Part shown: positions 1 through 8,921 of the stretch, piece by piece
Numbering within the stretch: the stretch's first letter is position 1
Layout: each line of letters starts with the position of its first letter
Origin: Streptomyces milbemycinicus
GTDB lineage: Bacteria > Actinomycetota > Actinomycetes > Streptomycetales > Streptomycetaceae
Assembly: GCF_002154605.1 (NCBI RefSeq)
Contig: NZ_MUNE01000127.1
Location: 62,001-126,000, forward strand
Length of the DNA: 64,000 nt
Reading direction: 5' to 3'
Position numbers and translations under genes: made by a program
Notes under the pieces: model-generated
Databases searched by the model: none
Told to the model about the DNA's origin: nothing
Seen by the model: only the letters and a program-made list of their open reading frames with translations

Positions 1-747
1 CGCGCGGGCGGGATCGGTGCGGAGCTTGGTGAGGATCCGCCAGTTCTTGAGATGGGCGAAGCCGTGCTCGACCGGGGCGCGTGCGGCGGCGAGCGCCCGG
101 TTCGCTTCCTTTTCGCTGGTGGTGAGCTTGCGGGCGCGGGTGGCCTTGAGGCCGGTGACGACTACGGGGTCATCCGGGTCGTCGTCCAGGCCGAGGAAGC
201 CGAGATCGACCAGGGCGCCGAGGCCGGCGGCGCGTAGGTGGGACAGGATGCGGTCACGGCGGGCGGCGGTGATGTCGTGAGTGCGGCCGGGCCGAGCCGC
301 GGAGATCCAGATCATCCGGCCCCGTTCGTCGGTCAGGCGAGGATGTGCAGGCCGTGGCGGTGGTGTTTGCCGGAGTAGTTCGGCCGGTTCGCCGTCCCGG
401 TGCGGCGGCTGGGTGGGGATCAGGGTGCCGTCGATCAGGACGACCTCGCCGCCCCGCCGGGCGATCTTCTTCAGGGCGCGGTCCAGCCGTGGGGCCTTGG
501 CGGCCAGCAAGGTGATCAGCTCGTCGCGCCAGCGCCGGATGGTGGTGGCGGAGACGTCGTTGCCGCCGGCCATGTCGGCCAGGCGCTGATCGTGCCGCAG
601 CACGGCCAGCACGATGGTCGCGATCCTCCCGGCCGGCAGTGCCCGCCACCTGGACCGTATCGACTTCAGGTGGCCGCGCAGCAGATCGGCGAGGTAGTTC
701 ACGGTGCGCGTGGACAGCGGCAGGCGGCACTGGTAGACCAGGGACAC
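1..747 (-). pseudogene. IS5-family DDE transposase, cut by window start
   Basis: Reading leftward from a GTG at 747, an open frame runs off the left edge. It encodes an IS5-type transposase: an N-terminal helical region, then a DDE start with VLIDGTLIPTQPP, then DERGRMIWISAARPG and ARAPVEHGFAHLKNWR near the edge. Around 330-385 the expected NYSGKHHRHGLH stretch is present only in the +1 frame. The main frame reads AELLRQTPPRPAHPRL instead, and a second indel restores the frame. The protein is therefore full-length in frame but has a scrambled block of about 17 residues before the second catalytic Asp region, which probably inactivates it. Family assignment is by recognition; the scramble is seen directly. 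Confidence 0.8.
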
Positions 748-838
748 GGTGTCCCCGGCATGTTTATTGGTTTTCGTCGCACAATTCCAACAGCCGCCGG
801 GGGCACCTTGGTTACGCCCTGCCGTCCGTGCGGGCCGG

Positions 839-1293
839 TCACGGGCGGACGGTGAACTTCCCGTCGGGCCGTTTGTGCAGCCAGCCGCGGTCGGCCAGCT
901 TCGTCAGCTTCCCGCGCAGCGGCTCCAGCTTGCCCCGCACCCCGGTGTCCACGCCCAGCGCCTCGCCGATCTGCCGGGTAGCGACCGGACTGCCGGCCGC
1001 CCGCACGGCAGCCAGGATGCGCTGATACTCCGCCGGCAACGCGGACTCCAAAACTCCCGGCCCACGCCCGGGACCACCCTCACTGCCCGACCCGCCACCT
1101 GAACCACCGGCGATCCGGCCTGGGCCCGCTCGTCGGCGAGCTGCTCACTCATCCGCTGCCACACCCGCTCGGCCACGGCAAGCTCATCCCGCTCGGCCCG
1201 CACCGCCGCCAGCTGCTTGACCAGCTGTTCTTCGAGTCCGTCCAGCTCCGCACGACGCGCGGCGATCCGTTCCTGTATCTCGGGGTCCATCAT
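839..1293 (-). pseudogene. Frameshifted IS-associated coiled-coil/winged-helix protein
   Basis: The N-terminal half (ATG at 1293, or the next codon) is a charged helix beginning MMDPEIQERIAARRAELDGL and continuing into a Gln/Glu/Arg coiled coil. The C-terminal half, in another frame from about 1051, is a winged-helix-like segment (EYQRILAAVRAAGSPVATRQ, later GKLTKLADRGWLHKRPDGKF). The two parts belong to one protein type often found beside Streptomyces transposase genes. A single indel near 1050-1080 separates them, so the intact product is not made. Its role is unknown; DNA binding is inferred from the winged-helix shape. It lies 92 bases upstream of the IS5-type transposase on the same strand. 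Confidence 0.6.
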
Positions 1294-1456
1294 GCGCCGG
1301 AGCGTACGAGCGGCGCCGATCCCGACGGACGAGAACCCGCAAAACCAACCCTGCCAGACGATCTACACCTCGACTGCCGCCCACCACCAGCACGAGCACC
1401 CCGAACGACCCTCACGCCACCACCCTGATCAGCTACTTCAAGATGGCGCAGCTTCT

Positions 1457-1780
1457 ATGATGTTCAGCGAGGACCGTACGCCGCCCGGTCCGCTCCCGTC
1501 GTTCAGTGACCGGTCCATCGACTTCGTGGTGGAGCACGGCCGAGCCGTGGATCTGGCGAGGACAAAGCCTCTCGCCAGCCGGGTGGTCCGGCCGATCCTG
1601 GAGATTGATCTCCCCTTCATCAACGGGCTCAGCCTCAGCGACTTCGTACAAGTCACCAGCGAGGAGTTCGACTCCTACAGGCAGTACCGCGACTTCATGC
1701 GCTCCCGGCTCCTCGAACTCGACGACGCACTCGAAGCGGTCGACTCCCAAGTAGCTCTGGTCCAGTGGGGCAGCCGTTAA
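1457..1780 (+). CDS. Hypothetical protein, probably a gene remnant
   Basis: A 107-residue reading frame from a double ATG, with codon use typical of the rest of the window (third positions mostly G/C). The C-terminal half is rich in acidic and hydrophobic residues (EIDLPFINGLSLSDFVQVTS, then RSRLLELDDALEAVD). No family is recognised. No good ribosome-binding site precedes the ATG and the frame opens upstream without a better start. It may be the tail of a longer gene broken by the transposon debris to its left. Confidence 0.4.
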   Translation: MMFSEDRTPPGPLPSFSDRSIDFVVEHGRAVDLARTKPLASRVVRPILEIDLPFINGLSLSDFVQVTSEEFDSYRQYRDFMRSRLLELDDALEAVDSQVALVQWGSR

Positions 1781-2255
1781 CGGCTGGACCCCACGGCCGG
1801 TAAGCACGGACTGGGCGATCAATGCGGCGGAAACCAAGGCACAACCGCCCCGCGAAGTCCATGTCAACCTGTTGCAAGAGTCGGCCACAGCCCGATACGG
1901 CATGACCAGCAGAACTGCGCTCCCACCGAGAAGCACAAACAACAGGTAAAACATGCGCGAGAACCTTGGGCACCGGTCCTCGTCTCGGTGAGCCGGAGTC
2001 GTCGCCGACTGGGGATGACCGTGAGCGCGCCCATACGGTTGCGGAGCGCGCCGCTGTCGAGCCTCCTGTCCCGTTCCTCGAGGACCAGATGGAGACGCGG
2101 CCGCCGGGCCGCCGTCGGCTGGGCACCGGCGGTCCCCCTCAACAAGGGAGCCGGGGCCCGCGGTGCTGTGCTGCTGCACCGCCGTGACCCTCAAAGTGAG
2201 GGTTCTTTCTGCTGGTCATGACGGGCCGCCTCGAGGTCTCCGCGGCGGCCTTGGG
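1781..2255. other. Gap with a possible membrane-protein scrap
   Basis: No convincing complete gene. On the minus strand from an ATG at 1953 there is a hydrophobic stretch beginning MFYLLFVLLGGSAVLLVMPY that could be one transmembrane segment. Its frame then runs antisense through the preceding plus-strand frame, so at most a fragment is real. A hairpin lies at 2187-2203. Confidence 0.3.
2187..2208 (+). terminator. Hairpin with T-rich tail
   Basis: ACCCTCA-AAG-TGAGGGT forms a perfect 7-bp stem with a 3-base loop, followed by TCTTT. The T-rich side faces rightward, so it would end plus-strand transcripts entering from the left. It also lies just beyond the 3' end of the leftward membrane gene at 2256-2450. 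Confidence 0.5.
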
Positions 2256-2450
2256 TCACCTTCGGGCAGCGGCCAGGATTTGGGCGAGTCGGATGAAGAA
2301 CATGATGGCCGCCATGACGAGTCCCGCGAGTATGCAGGCGCCTGGCTGGAGGCCGCCGCCTGCGATCCAGGCGCCAAGGGCGCCAACGGCGCCGAAGACG
2401 ATCCCGAACAGAGCGGCCCTGCCGACACTGGATGTGGTGCTTTGGGACAC
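2256..2450 (-). CDS. Small two-helix membrane protein
   Basis: A 64-residue protein read from GTG at 2450, chosen because GGAGGAG lies five bases upstream; longer in-frame starts lack such a site and add a Pro/Arg-rich non-protein-like stretch. It has a short polar N-terminus, one transmembrane helix (AALFGIVFGAVGALGAWIA), a glycine-rich turn, and a second helix (CILAGLVMAAIMFFIRL), ending in basic residues. Function unknown. Similar tiny membrane proteins are common and uncharacterised in Streptomyces. Confidence 0.6.
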   Translation of the reverse strand: MSQSTTSSVGRAALFGIVFGAVGALGAWIAGGGLQPGACILAGLVMAAIMFFIRLAQILAAARR

Positions 2451-2967
2451 CTGGACTCCTCCCCGGCCCCGGCGCACCGCCCGGGGCTTCTTCACTCCAA
2501 CTGGGCCCGCCCATTGTGGCGGCGCGGCCGACGGGCGGGCCCATTTTGGCATGGGAGGCGCCGGCCCCTGAAAGTCCAACTCGCCCGGCACCAGGGGATA
2601 TCCGTACCATCACGATCAGGAGCGGCGTACGTCGGCCGCTGGGCCGTGGACCGCATCTTCAGCCCCCGTTGTCCAGCAGTCCGGCACGGGCCCGGTCCAC
2701 CGCGTCAGCGCGGCCGAAGCCGACGTCGAGGCGGCACCGCTGTACCGGCCTGGCGGACTGGAGCACCTGACCTTGCTCCGCGAACGCGGTGTACTCGGCT
2801 CCCCGCCCCAGTCCGCTTGAGTGAGCCAAGCGTTCCGCCAGTTCCGGTGTCCTCCTGTTCCGGCCCCTGCGGGATGCCCCAGCGGAGGCACCCCGCAGGT
2901 ACGACGTCAGCGGCCGACGCCATCGGCGACCCGCTGTATCCCGCCGCCTGCTCCTGCCTTGCGAGGC
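2451..2967. other. Gap with a possible SHOCT-like tail fragment
   Basis: No complete gene is supported. On the plus strand at about 2709-2820 one frame reads AAEADVEAAPLYRPGGLEHL followed by TLLRERGVLGSPPQSA and a stop. This resembles the start of a C-terminal SHOCT-type helix (gLexLxxLRdrGvLt) but is too short to claim a gene. The rest shows no coding signal I trust. Confidence 0.3.
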
Positions 2968-3237
2968 TCAGTCGAGGATGCTGGCGAAGAGCATGTAGGG
3001 GATGAGGGCCGAGGGCGGAGCAAGGAAGGCCAGCCACAGCCGGGCGGCCTCGCGCCGCCGCCACGTCGCGATGTAGTCGGCGAGCAGCAGGCCGACCGGC
3101 AGTGCGAGGCCGAGCCGGTAGACAGTCCAGGCGACACTGAGGCTTTCCTCGAAGCGTTTGAGCTGGGCGCCCTTCCACCCTCGGTACGTGCGTGTTTCCG
3201 GAGGCTCCTCGGTCATGTCCTCGGCCATGTCCGACAT
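2968..3237 (-). CDS. Small membrane protein, hypothetical
   Basis: An 89-residue protein from ATG 3237. It has an acidic N-terminus (MSDMAEDMTEEPPETRTYRG), an amphipathic segment, then two hydrophobic helices (about residues 41-56 around GLALPVGLLLADYIA, and 69-86 around LAFLAPPSALIPYMLFASIL) separated by the basic stretch TWRRREAARLW. The layout suggests a two-pass inner-membrane protein. Internal ATGs at residues 4 and 8 are alternative starts. No family recognised; neighbours give no functional hint. Confidence 0.55.
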   Translation of the reverse strand: MSDMAEDMTEEPPETRTYRGWKGAQLKRFEESLSVAWTVYRLGLALPVGLLLADYIATWRRREAARLWLAFLAPPSALIPYMLFASILD

Positions 3238-4039
3238 CCAAGGGCGCAGGAGTTGAGGGGCGCATGGGCGGTCCTACTCAGATGTGCGTGGTCTTCCGGA
3301 ACGCCGCCGCCACACTCGGTAGCGATCGGTCAGCCGAACTCCGCCGCTACATGGAGTGGTACGTCGGCCGACCCGGCGCCGAGCTGCCTCAGCGTCCCGA
3401 TAAGACCGAAGCTGAGACCAAGGGCTCGGGCGAGTTGCGCGAGTCCTTCCGCGCCCAGCATCGCGCCGACGACGTCCTGCTGCCGGGCCTCGGCGTCGGC
3501 ACAGAAGCCGGCACCGTTGCACGGCGATCGATCAGCGGCTGCGCCTGGCCTTCACCGCGGCCGCGAGCGCGGCTCGGCGTCGAGCAGCGGGTGCAGCTCG
3601 ACGCTCAGCGCCTCGGGCCTGCTCGCCCTCGATCTCCCTCGCGCCGGGTGGGAGCCCGAGCTTCTGCGTGCCCTGGACCGCGCAGCCCACCTCACCCCGC
3701 TGTGCAGGCCCCGGTGATCTGCGGACTACTTCCTGGCCGACGCCCCGGCGGAGTATTCGGGTGGCTGGGCGGCGAACACGTACATGCGGCAGCGCTGCCT
3801 CGATTGGCTGATCCGATCGTGATAGCGATCGGGTGCGCATGGGCTGCCATCAGCAGATTCGAGGTTTGTTCCAGGTTTCTGCAAACCCGGTCGTGCATGG
3901 TCGTTCCACCGCCGAACGGCGAGGACCACAGGGGGAACAGATGCATTTCCGTAATGCCATGGTCTCCGCGGGACCGGGCCAGGGGCCGAAGGGATCGTGC
4001 AGGCCGGTGACAGTCGCCAGGGCCAGCATCCAAGACAAC
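3238..4039. other. Decayed coding DNA, no intact gene
   Basis: Short protein-like stretches occur in different frames. On the minus strand about 3343-3520 one frame reads QDVVGAMLGAEGLAQLARAL and ends GSADVPLHVAAEFG-stop. On the plus strand about 3600-3825 one frame reads LLALDLPRAGWEPELLRALD, hits an in-frame TGA at 3715, then continues DYFLADAPAEYSGGWAANTY and ends CLDWLIRS-stop. These look like gene remains disabled by a nonsense codon. I recognise no family. Confidence 0.35.
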
Positions 4040-4459
4040 ATGGGAGCCACCGTGCGCCTACGCACCGCTGTGACAGCACTGACCGGGGCCGCAGCCCTCA
4101 CCGTTGCCCTGGCCGGATCCGCCCAGGCGGCTGACGGCTCGATCTTCGGGGGGCAGTCGACTAACAACGCTTCCTACGCGTCTGTGCGCTACCACTACGA
4201 GAAAGTCGGCAGCAGCTACACCGCCTTCCTGCAAGACATCAAGGTGGGGGACCTGAACGACGGCGACGGCTGGGGCTCCAGCCTCGTCGTGCACAGCGAC
4301 CAGGGCGTTCTCCGGGAGTACCGCGTCCACGACAGTCAGTTCTATTCGTTCGGCGACGAGCCCTTCTACCGCGTCAGCGGGGTGTGGTTCTCCATCTGCA
4401 ACTGGAACGAGGCCACCGACGCCCTGAACTCCTGCGCGCGCCTGACCAAGGGCGGCTGA
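4040..4459 (+). CDS. Small secreted protein
   Basis: A 139-residue protein from ATG 4040 (an in-frame GTG at 4052 is the alternative start). A Sec signal peptide is clear: basic MGATVRLRT, hydrophobic core LTGAAALTVALA, and an AQA-AD cleavage site near residue 27. The mature part of about 110 residues is rich in Tyr, Ser and Asp and has two Cys (in FSICNWNEA and LNSCARL) that may pair. The repeated polar/aromatic alternation suggests a small beta-sandwich. Function unknown; it is probably an extracellular protein. A strong hairpin terminator follows 17 bases after the stop. Confidence 0.75.
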   Translation: MGATVRLRTAVTALTGAAALTVALAGSAQAADGSIFGGQSTNNASYASVRYHYEKVGSSYTAFLQDIKVGDLNDGDGWGSSLVVHSDQGVLREYRVHDSQFYSFGDEPFYRVSGVWFSICNWNEATDALNSCARLTKGG

Positions 4460-4476
4460 CAGGAACGGCCATCGCG

Positions 4477-4515
4477 CCAACGGCCGCGCCCCCTTCACGC
4501 GGGCGCGGCCGTTGG
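4477..4515 (+). terminator. 15-bp perfect hairpin terminator
   Basis: CCAACGGCCGCGCCC at 4477-4491 and its exact reverse complement at 4501-4515 form a 15-bp GC-rich stem with a 9-base loop, directly after the secreted-protein gene. There is no long T tract, as is usual for Streptomyces terminators. Confidence 0.75.
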
Positions 4516-4650
4516 CATGTCCGGCGCCTGGACTCGCCACTCTGCAGGACTCTGTCGCCCGATTCTTGAGTATCGGCTGACCTGCGGGTTCTCGGGGGTG
4601 GGATGGTGTTGGGGATCGGTCTGTTCGCGGGGAAGTGAGGAGGATCGGCG

Positions 4651-5322
4651 GTGTCGCTGCGTCCTGTCCCCGTTCCCGAGACCCCTGAGACGACCGCTCG
4701 GGTGGCCAGGGCGGCGTTCCCCAAAGGCTGTCTGGCGATGCGGGTCCGCAACGAGCTGGGTGTGCTGTTCCAGGACGCGGACTTCGCGGCAGCGTTCCCG
4801 GCCCGGGGCGGGCCGGGTCTTGCACCGGGGATGCCGGCCATGGTGTCGGTCATGCAGTTCGCTGAGCAGCTGACGGACCGCCAGGCTGCTGATGCCGTCC
4901 GCTCCAGGATCGACTGGAAATATCTCCTCGGGCTGGAGCTGGAGGATCCAGGGTTTCCACTTCTCCGTCCTCTCCGGCTTCCGGACACGCCTGGTTGAGC
5001 ACAGCCACGAGCAGGTGCTCCTGGACCGGCTGCTGTCCCAGCTGTCCGGGCTGGGTTTCCTGCGCGCGGGCGGACGTGTGCGCACGGACGCCACCCATGT
5101 CCTGGCTCTGGTGAGGGACGTGAACCGGCTGGAGTTCTGCGCAGAGACCCTGCGGTGCGCGCTCGAGGCCCTGGCGGTCGCCGCCGTGACTGGCTGCGTG
5201 CGGCCCGGATCGCGGATGTGTCCTGGCAGGAGCGTTACGGACAGCGTGCGGACTCCTACCGGCTGCCGATGGGCGATGTGGAGCGCGGGGCGTTCGCGGT
5301 GCAGGTCGGAGTGGACGGCTGA
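4651..5322 (+). pseudogene. IS1182-family transposase, broken and truncated
   Basis: The N-terminal 100 residues from GTG 4651 match the IS1182 pattern (AFPKGCLAMRVRNELGVLF, FAEQLTDRQAADAVRSRIDW, KYLLGLELEDPGF). The protein then moves to a second frame for about 4957-5195 (FSVLSGFRTRLVEHSHEQVL, THVLALVRDVNRLEFCAETL), and to a third for about 5190-5322 (WQERYGQRADSYRLPMGDVE) before a stop in VQVGVDG. Two indels and loss of the C-terminal DDE half leave it inactive. Its right end abuts a headless MFS transporter, so the junction probably marks an insertion-deletion event. Confidence 0.85.
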
Positions 5323-5351
5323 AGCCCTCGACCACATCCTGATCACGAACG

Positions 5352-5939
5352 AGGCACACGCTGCTGGTCTACGGCGTCGCCACCTGGCTGCCGACCCTGA
5401 TGCGCGGCGAGGGCTACGAGCTGGGCTCCACGCTGACCTTCGTCGTCCTGTTCAACCTCGGCGGCATCGTGGGGATGCTGGTCGCGGGCCGAGCCTCCGA
5501 CCGCTTCGGCGCGCCGTGCATCTCGGCGATCTGGTTCGCGCTGACCGCCGCCGGTGTCTTCCTGCTCAGCATCCACATGCCACTGGCGCTGACGTTCACG
5601 GTCGTCTTTCTCACCGGCGTGTTCCTCAACAGCGCCCAGACCATGGTCTACGCGACGGTCTCGATCCGCTCCACCTCGGAGAACCGCGCCACCGCCGTCG
5701 GCTGGACCTCCGGCACGGGCCGCCTCGGCGCCGTCTTCGGGCCGTGGCTCGGCGGCCGGCTGCTCGCGGCGGGCAATGGCGACTGGGGCTTCACCGCCTT
5801 CGCACTGGCAGGTGTGTCGTCCATGATCTTCATCGGCCTCGCCGCGGTGCGCGGCTCGAAGCAGGCGGCGCGCGGCAGCACCGATTATTCGGTCAGCGTG
5901 CCGTCCAGCCGCCGTCCACGTACAACTCGGAGCCCGTGA
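5352..5939 (+). pseudogene. MFS transporter, C-terminal half only
   Basis: The frame starts abruptly at the IS1182 junction with LLVYGVATWLPTLMRGEGYE and carries what look like the last five or six helices of a major facilitator protein, including the central loop motif GRASDRFGAP. Sequence style is close to the aromatic-acid:H+ symporter branch. About half of a ~430-residue family is missing, including the whole N-terminal bundle, so it cannot transport. Its 3' end overlaps the convergent SDR gene by 47 bases, and the last ~20 residues (GSTDYSVSVPSSRRPRTTRS) may be read-through. It may once have been the uptake gene of the neighbouring island. Confidence 0.8.
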
Positions 5940-6684
5940 CGAAGCTCGCGTCCTGGGAGGCGAGGAACGCGACCGCCCCCGCGACCTCTTCCGGCCTGCC
6001 GAGCCGCCTCATGGGGGTGCCCTCGACCATCGCGGTGTGGCGGGGCGTGCCCCGCCACAGTTCGCGGGAGAGGGGCGTTTCGATGAAACCGGGGTGGATC
6101 GAGTTGACCCGGACGCCGCGCGTGGCCCAGTGCAGGGCGGCGTTCTTCGTCATCAGCCGGACCGCGCCCTTCGCCGCGTGGTAGGAGAACTGGCTTCCGA
6201 AGCCGCCGACCGTGCCGAATATCGACGCGATGTTGACGATCGAGCCGCCACCGGAGCGTTCGATCGCGGGTCCACCGTGCTTCATGCCGAGCCAGACACC
6301 GCCTTGGGTCACCGCGATGACCTTGTCCCACGACTCCTGGGTCTCCGTCTCCACAGTGCGCATCTCGGCGATACCCGCGTTGTTGACGAGCACCGACAGG
6401 CCACCCCATGCGGAGACCACGCGCTCGACCGCGCCGCGCCACGCCTCCTCGTCACTCACGTCCAGCGCGAGGCCCAGTGCCCGCGCTCCATCGGCCGTCA
6501 GCTCTGCCGCCAGTCGGTCGCAGCGCCCGGCGTCCACGTCGGTCACCACGACCGTGGCGCCCTCGGTGGCCAGTCGGCGCGAGACGGCGGCGCCTATGCC
6601 GCCGGTCGCTCCGGTGACCAGGGCGATCTGTCCGGACAGTCGGTCTCGCACGGGCTTTCCTTCGTTCGGTGTGTCAGTGGTCAT
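5893..6684 (-). CDS. SDR-family NAD(P)-dependent oxidoreductase
   Basis: A 263-residue classical short-chain dehydrogenase from ATG 6684. It has the cofactor motif TGATGGIGAAVS near residue 22, an Asp after beta-2 (VVVTDVDAGR, favouring NAD+), NNAG, catalytic Ser (IVNIASIFG), YHAAK for Tyr-x3-Lys, and a C-terminal SELYVDGGWTAR. It likely oxidises or reduces a secondary hydroxyl/ketone on a CoA-linked or free intermediate. It is the last gene of a three-gene leftward operon; its ATG overlaps the stop of the upstream kinase gene (ATGA). In the comparable levulinate pathway an SDR makes the 4-hydroxyacyl-CoA that the kinase uses; that role is inferred here. Confidence 0.88.
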   Translation of the reverse strand: MTTDTPNEGKPVRDRLSGQIALVTGATGGIGAAVSRRLATEGATVVVTDVDAGRCDRLAAELTADGARALGLALDVSDEEAWRGAVERVVSAWGGLSVLVNNAGIAEMRTVETETQESWDKVIAVTQGGVWLGMKHGGPAIERSGGGSIVNIASIFGTVGGFGSQFSYHAAKGAVRLMTKNAALHWATRGVRVNSIHPGFIETPLSRELWRGTPRHTAMVEGTPMRRLGRPEEVAGAVAFLASQDASFVTGSELYVDGGWTAR

Positions 6685-7706
6685 GGCAGCAACTCCAACC
6701 CCGAGCCCAGCAGCGCGGGCACCGCGGAGCCGACCCGTTCGAATCCGGTTCCGACCGTCTGTCCCGCGCGGTAGCGGGCGTGGATGCCCTCCGCGATGAC
6801 GGCGAGCTTGAAACAGGCCATCGCCTGGTAGTAAGGCAGGAGGCCGATGTCCCGGCCGGACTTCTCGGCGTATCGCTCGGCCAGCTCGGGGCCCGAGGGA
6901 AATCCGGGGTTGGCCGTCGGGACGTGGCGCGCCCCGAGGACCGGTTCGCAGGTCCGATCCCAGTACATGAGCAGCATCCCGAGGTCGGCCAGAGGATCGC
7001 CGAGCGTGGCCATCTCCCAGTCGACGACCGCGGCGATCCGCCCGAAGTCGGGCGCCAGGATGGTGTTGTCCAGGCGGTAGTCGCCGTGCACGATGGCCGG
7101 GGTGCCGCTCTCGGGCAGGGCGCGGGCCAGTCTGCCGTGCAGTTCGTCGAGGTCGGGCAGGGGCCGCGTGGCGACGTTGTCCCACTGTCCGCGCCATCGC
7201 CGCACCTGGCGCTCCAGATAGCCGTCGGGACGGCCGAACTTGCCGAGCCCGACGGCGGCGGCGTCCACGGAGTGCAGCGTGACCAGGGCGTCCACCAGCG
7301 CGTCGGTGGCGCGCCGTGCGTCGTCGGGCGGCAGTGCGGCTGCCTTGTCGCCGTCGCGCAGCACCGTGCCCTCCACGAAGCCGACGACGCAGAACGGGGC
7401 TCCGATCACCTCCGGGTCCGTGCACGACAGCACGGCCCGGGCGACCGGCACCCCGGTGCCGCCGAGCGCCGCGACGACGCGGTGTTCGCGGTCCATGTCG
7501 TGCGCGGTCGGTGTCAGCACCCCCAACGGCGGTCGGCGCAGCACCCACCGGCGTGTCCCGTCGGTCACCTCGTAGGTGAGATTGGAGCGACCGCCGTGCA
7601 GGGGCGTCACCTTCAACGGGCCCGCGCACTCGGGTACGTGGCGTTCGAAATAACGCCGCAGCGCGGCCACGTCGACTCCGGCCACCGGCGTCTCGGAGGT
7701 GGTCAC
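6681..7706 (-). CDS. APH-fold acyl-CoA kinase candidate (ACAD10/11-type)
   Basis: A 341-residue protein from GTG 7706, overlapping the upstream dehydrogenase stop by four bases. The fold is aminoglycoside-phosphotransferase-like: an N-terminal lobe with the Lys-bearing strand WVLRRPPLG (residues 54-62), the catalytic loop HGDYRLDN (207-214), and the metal-binding Asp in VVDWEMATLGDPLADLG (from 227). This loop form is typical of the kinase domain of animal ACAD10/ACAD11 and of LvaA-like kinases that phosphorylate the hydroxyl of 4-hydroxyacyl-CoA; it is not an antibiotic-resistance signature. Being co-translated with an acyl-CoA dehydrogenase of the same family supports that role. The substrate is inferred. 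Confidence 0.82.
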   Translation of the reverse strand: MTTSETPVAGVDVAALRRYFERHVPECAGPLKVTPLHGGRSNLTYEVTDGTRRWVLRRPPLGVLTPTAHDMDREHRVVAALGGTGVPVARAVLSCTDPEVIGAPFCVVGFVEGTVLRDGDKAAALPPDDARRATDALVDALVTLHSVDAAAVGLGKFGRPDGYLERQVRRWRGQWDNVATRPLPDLDELHGRLARALPESGTPAIVHGDYRLDNTILAPDFGRIAAVVDWEMATLGDPLADLGMLLMYWDRTCEPVLGARHVPTANPGFPSGPELAERYAEKSGRDIGLLPYYQAMACFKLAVIAEGIHARYRAGQTVGTGFERVGSAVPALLGSGLELLP

Positions 7707-8911
7707 CGAATGGCCCTCCGCTCCCGCGCTGCCCGCACCGCGCGCTTGGCGATGGCCCAGCGGTGGGTCTCCGAGGGACCGTCGTAGATACGGAACGGAC
7801 GCACCTCCCGGTACAGCCGCGACAGCGGGGTGTCCCCCGAGATGCCGAGCGCACCGCAGATCTGCACGGCCCGGTCGACCACCCGGTTCACCGCCTCGGA
7901 GACATAGGTCTTGGCGATCGAGGTGTGCTGGGCGGCCGGGCGGCCCTGGTCCAGTTCCCAGCAGGCCCGCCACAGCACTGCCCGGCCGGTCTCGATGTCG
8001 ATCTCGGAGTCGGCCAACAGCTGCTGCACCATGCCCAGTTCGGCCAGCGGCTTGCCGAAGGCCGAACGGTCCGCCGCGCGCTCCAGGGCGATGTCCTGCG
8101 CTCGCCGAGCCACTCCGAGCCAGCGCATGCAGTGGGTCATGCGCGCGGGCCCCAGGCGCACCTGGGCATACGCGAATCCCTGGTCCACCTCGCCCAGCAC
8201 GGCGGTGTCCTCGACCTCGCAGCCCTCGAAGACGATCTCGCTGTGCCCGCCGAAGAGCCCCTGGTCCAGAGTGTCGATATTCCGGACGATCTTCATGCCG
8301 GGGTTGTCGGCGTCGACGAGGAACATCGTCGCGCCGCCCGCGTCGCCGGGGCCGCCGCAGGTGCGGGCCATGCAGATGGCGAAGGCCGCCCCGTCGGCGC
8401 CGCTGATGAACCACTTGCGGCCGTCGATCCGCCAGCCGCCGTCGGTCTTCGTCGCGGTCGTGGTGAGCGCACGCGGGTCGGAGCCGGCGCCCGGCGCCGG
8501 CTCGGTCATCGCGAAGCACGAGCGCACCTCACCGGCAGCCAGCGGGCGCAGGTACCGCTCCTGCTGCTGCTCCGTGGCCACTACCTCGAGCAGATGCGCA
8601 TTGCCCTCGTCGGGCGCCGCGCAGTTGAGCGCGAGAGGTCCCAGAAGCGAGTACCCGGCCGCTTCGAACACCACTGCCTGCCCGCACAGGTCCAGCCCGA
8701 GTCCGCCCCACTTGGCGCCGACATGCGGCGCGAACACCCTCGCCTCGCGGGCCGCGCCCTGAAGGCGGCGGCGCAGCGGCTCGGGTCCGGCATGGACATT
8801 GCCGTCGCACGCCTGCTCCTCGGATATCACCACATCCCGTACGAACTCGGTGGTGCGCCGCGCGATCTCCGCGACCCTCTCGTCGATCTCGAACCCGATG
8901 GACACCTTCAC
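7703..8911 (-). CDS. Acyl-CoA dehydrogenase, ACAD10/11-like (Asp variant)
   Basis: A 402-residue flavoprotein. It shows the acyl-CoA dehydrogenase signature CFAMTEPAPGAGSDP (FAD/substrate loop), WFISGADGA, GPARMTHCMRW, RSAFGKPLAELGMVQ and a C-terminal IYDGPSETHR loop. In medium-chain enzymes that loop carries the catalytic Glu (YEGT); here it is Asp377, as in ACAD10/11. This family abstracts the alpha proton and, with the partner kinase, can expel a 4-phosphate. It is the first gene of the leftward operon with the kinase and SDR, and starts 127 bases from the divergent TetR gene. A GGCTA-N8-TAGCC inverted repeat lies 11 bases upstream of its ATG and probably controls it. Confidence 0.87.
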   Translation of the reverse strand: MKVSIGFEIDERVAEIARRTTEFVRDVVISEEQACDGNVHAGPEPLRRRLQGAAREARVFAPHVGAKWGGLGLDLCGQAVVFEAAGYSLLGPLALNCAAPDEGNAHLLEVVATEQQQERYLRPLAAGEVRSCFAMTEPAPGAGSDPRALTTTATKTDGGWRIDGRKWFISGADGAAFAICMARTCGGPGDAGGATMFLVDADNPGMKIVRNIDTLDQGLFGGHSEIVFEGCEVEDTAVLGEVDQGFAYAQVRLGPARMTHCMRWLGVARRAQDIALERAADRSAFGKPLAELGMVQQLLADSEIDIETGRAVLWRACWELDQGRPAAQHTSIAKTYVSEAVNRVVDRAVQICGALGISGDTPLSRLYREVRPFRIYDGPSETHRWAIAKRAVRAARERRAIR

Positions 8912-8921
8912 TCCCGAGCTT

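Noticed and set aside
6681-7706. Antibiotic-resistance phosphotransferase
   Set aside because: The loop HGDYRLDN and VDWE with co-translated acyl-CoA dehydrogenase point to the acyl-CoA-linked kinase family, not aminoglycoside resistance.
5893-7854. A 653-residue minus-strand frame that ends with the SDR
   Set aside because: Only its C-terminal 263 residues are protein-like. The upstream part is an out-of-frame reading of the kinase gene, so it is not a fusion protein.
6681-8519. A 612-residue frame that would fuse a dehydrogenase-like region to the kinase (ACAD11-like)
   Set aside because: The upstream part is the wrong frame of the dehydrogenase gene. The true dehydrogenase frame stops at 7703, overlapping the kinase start, so the proteins are separate.
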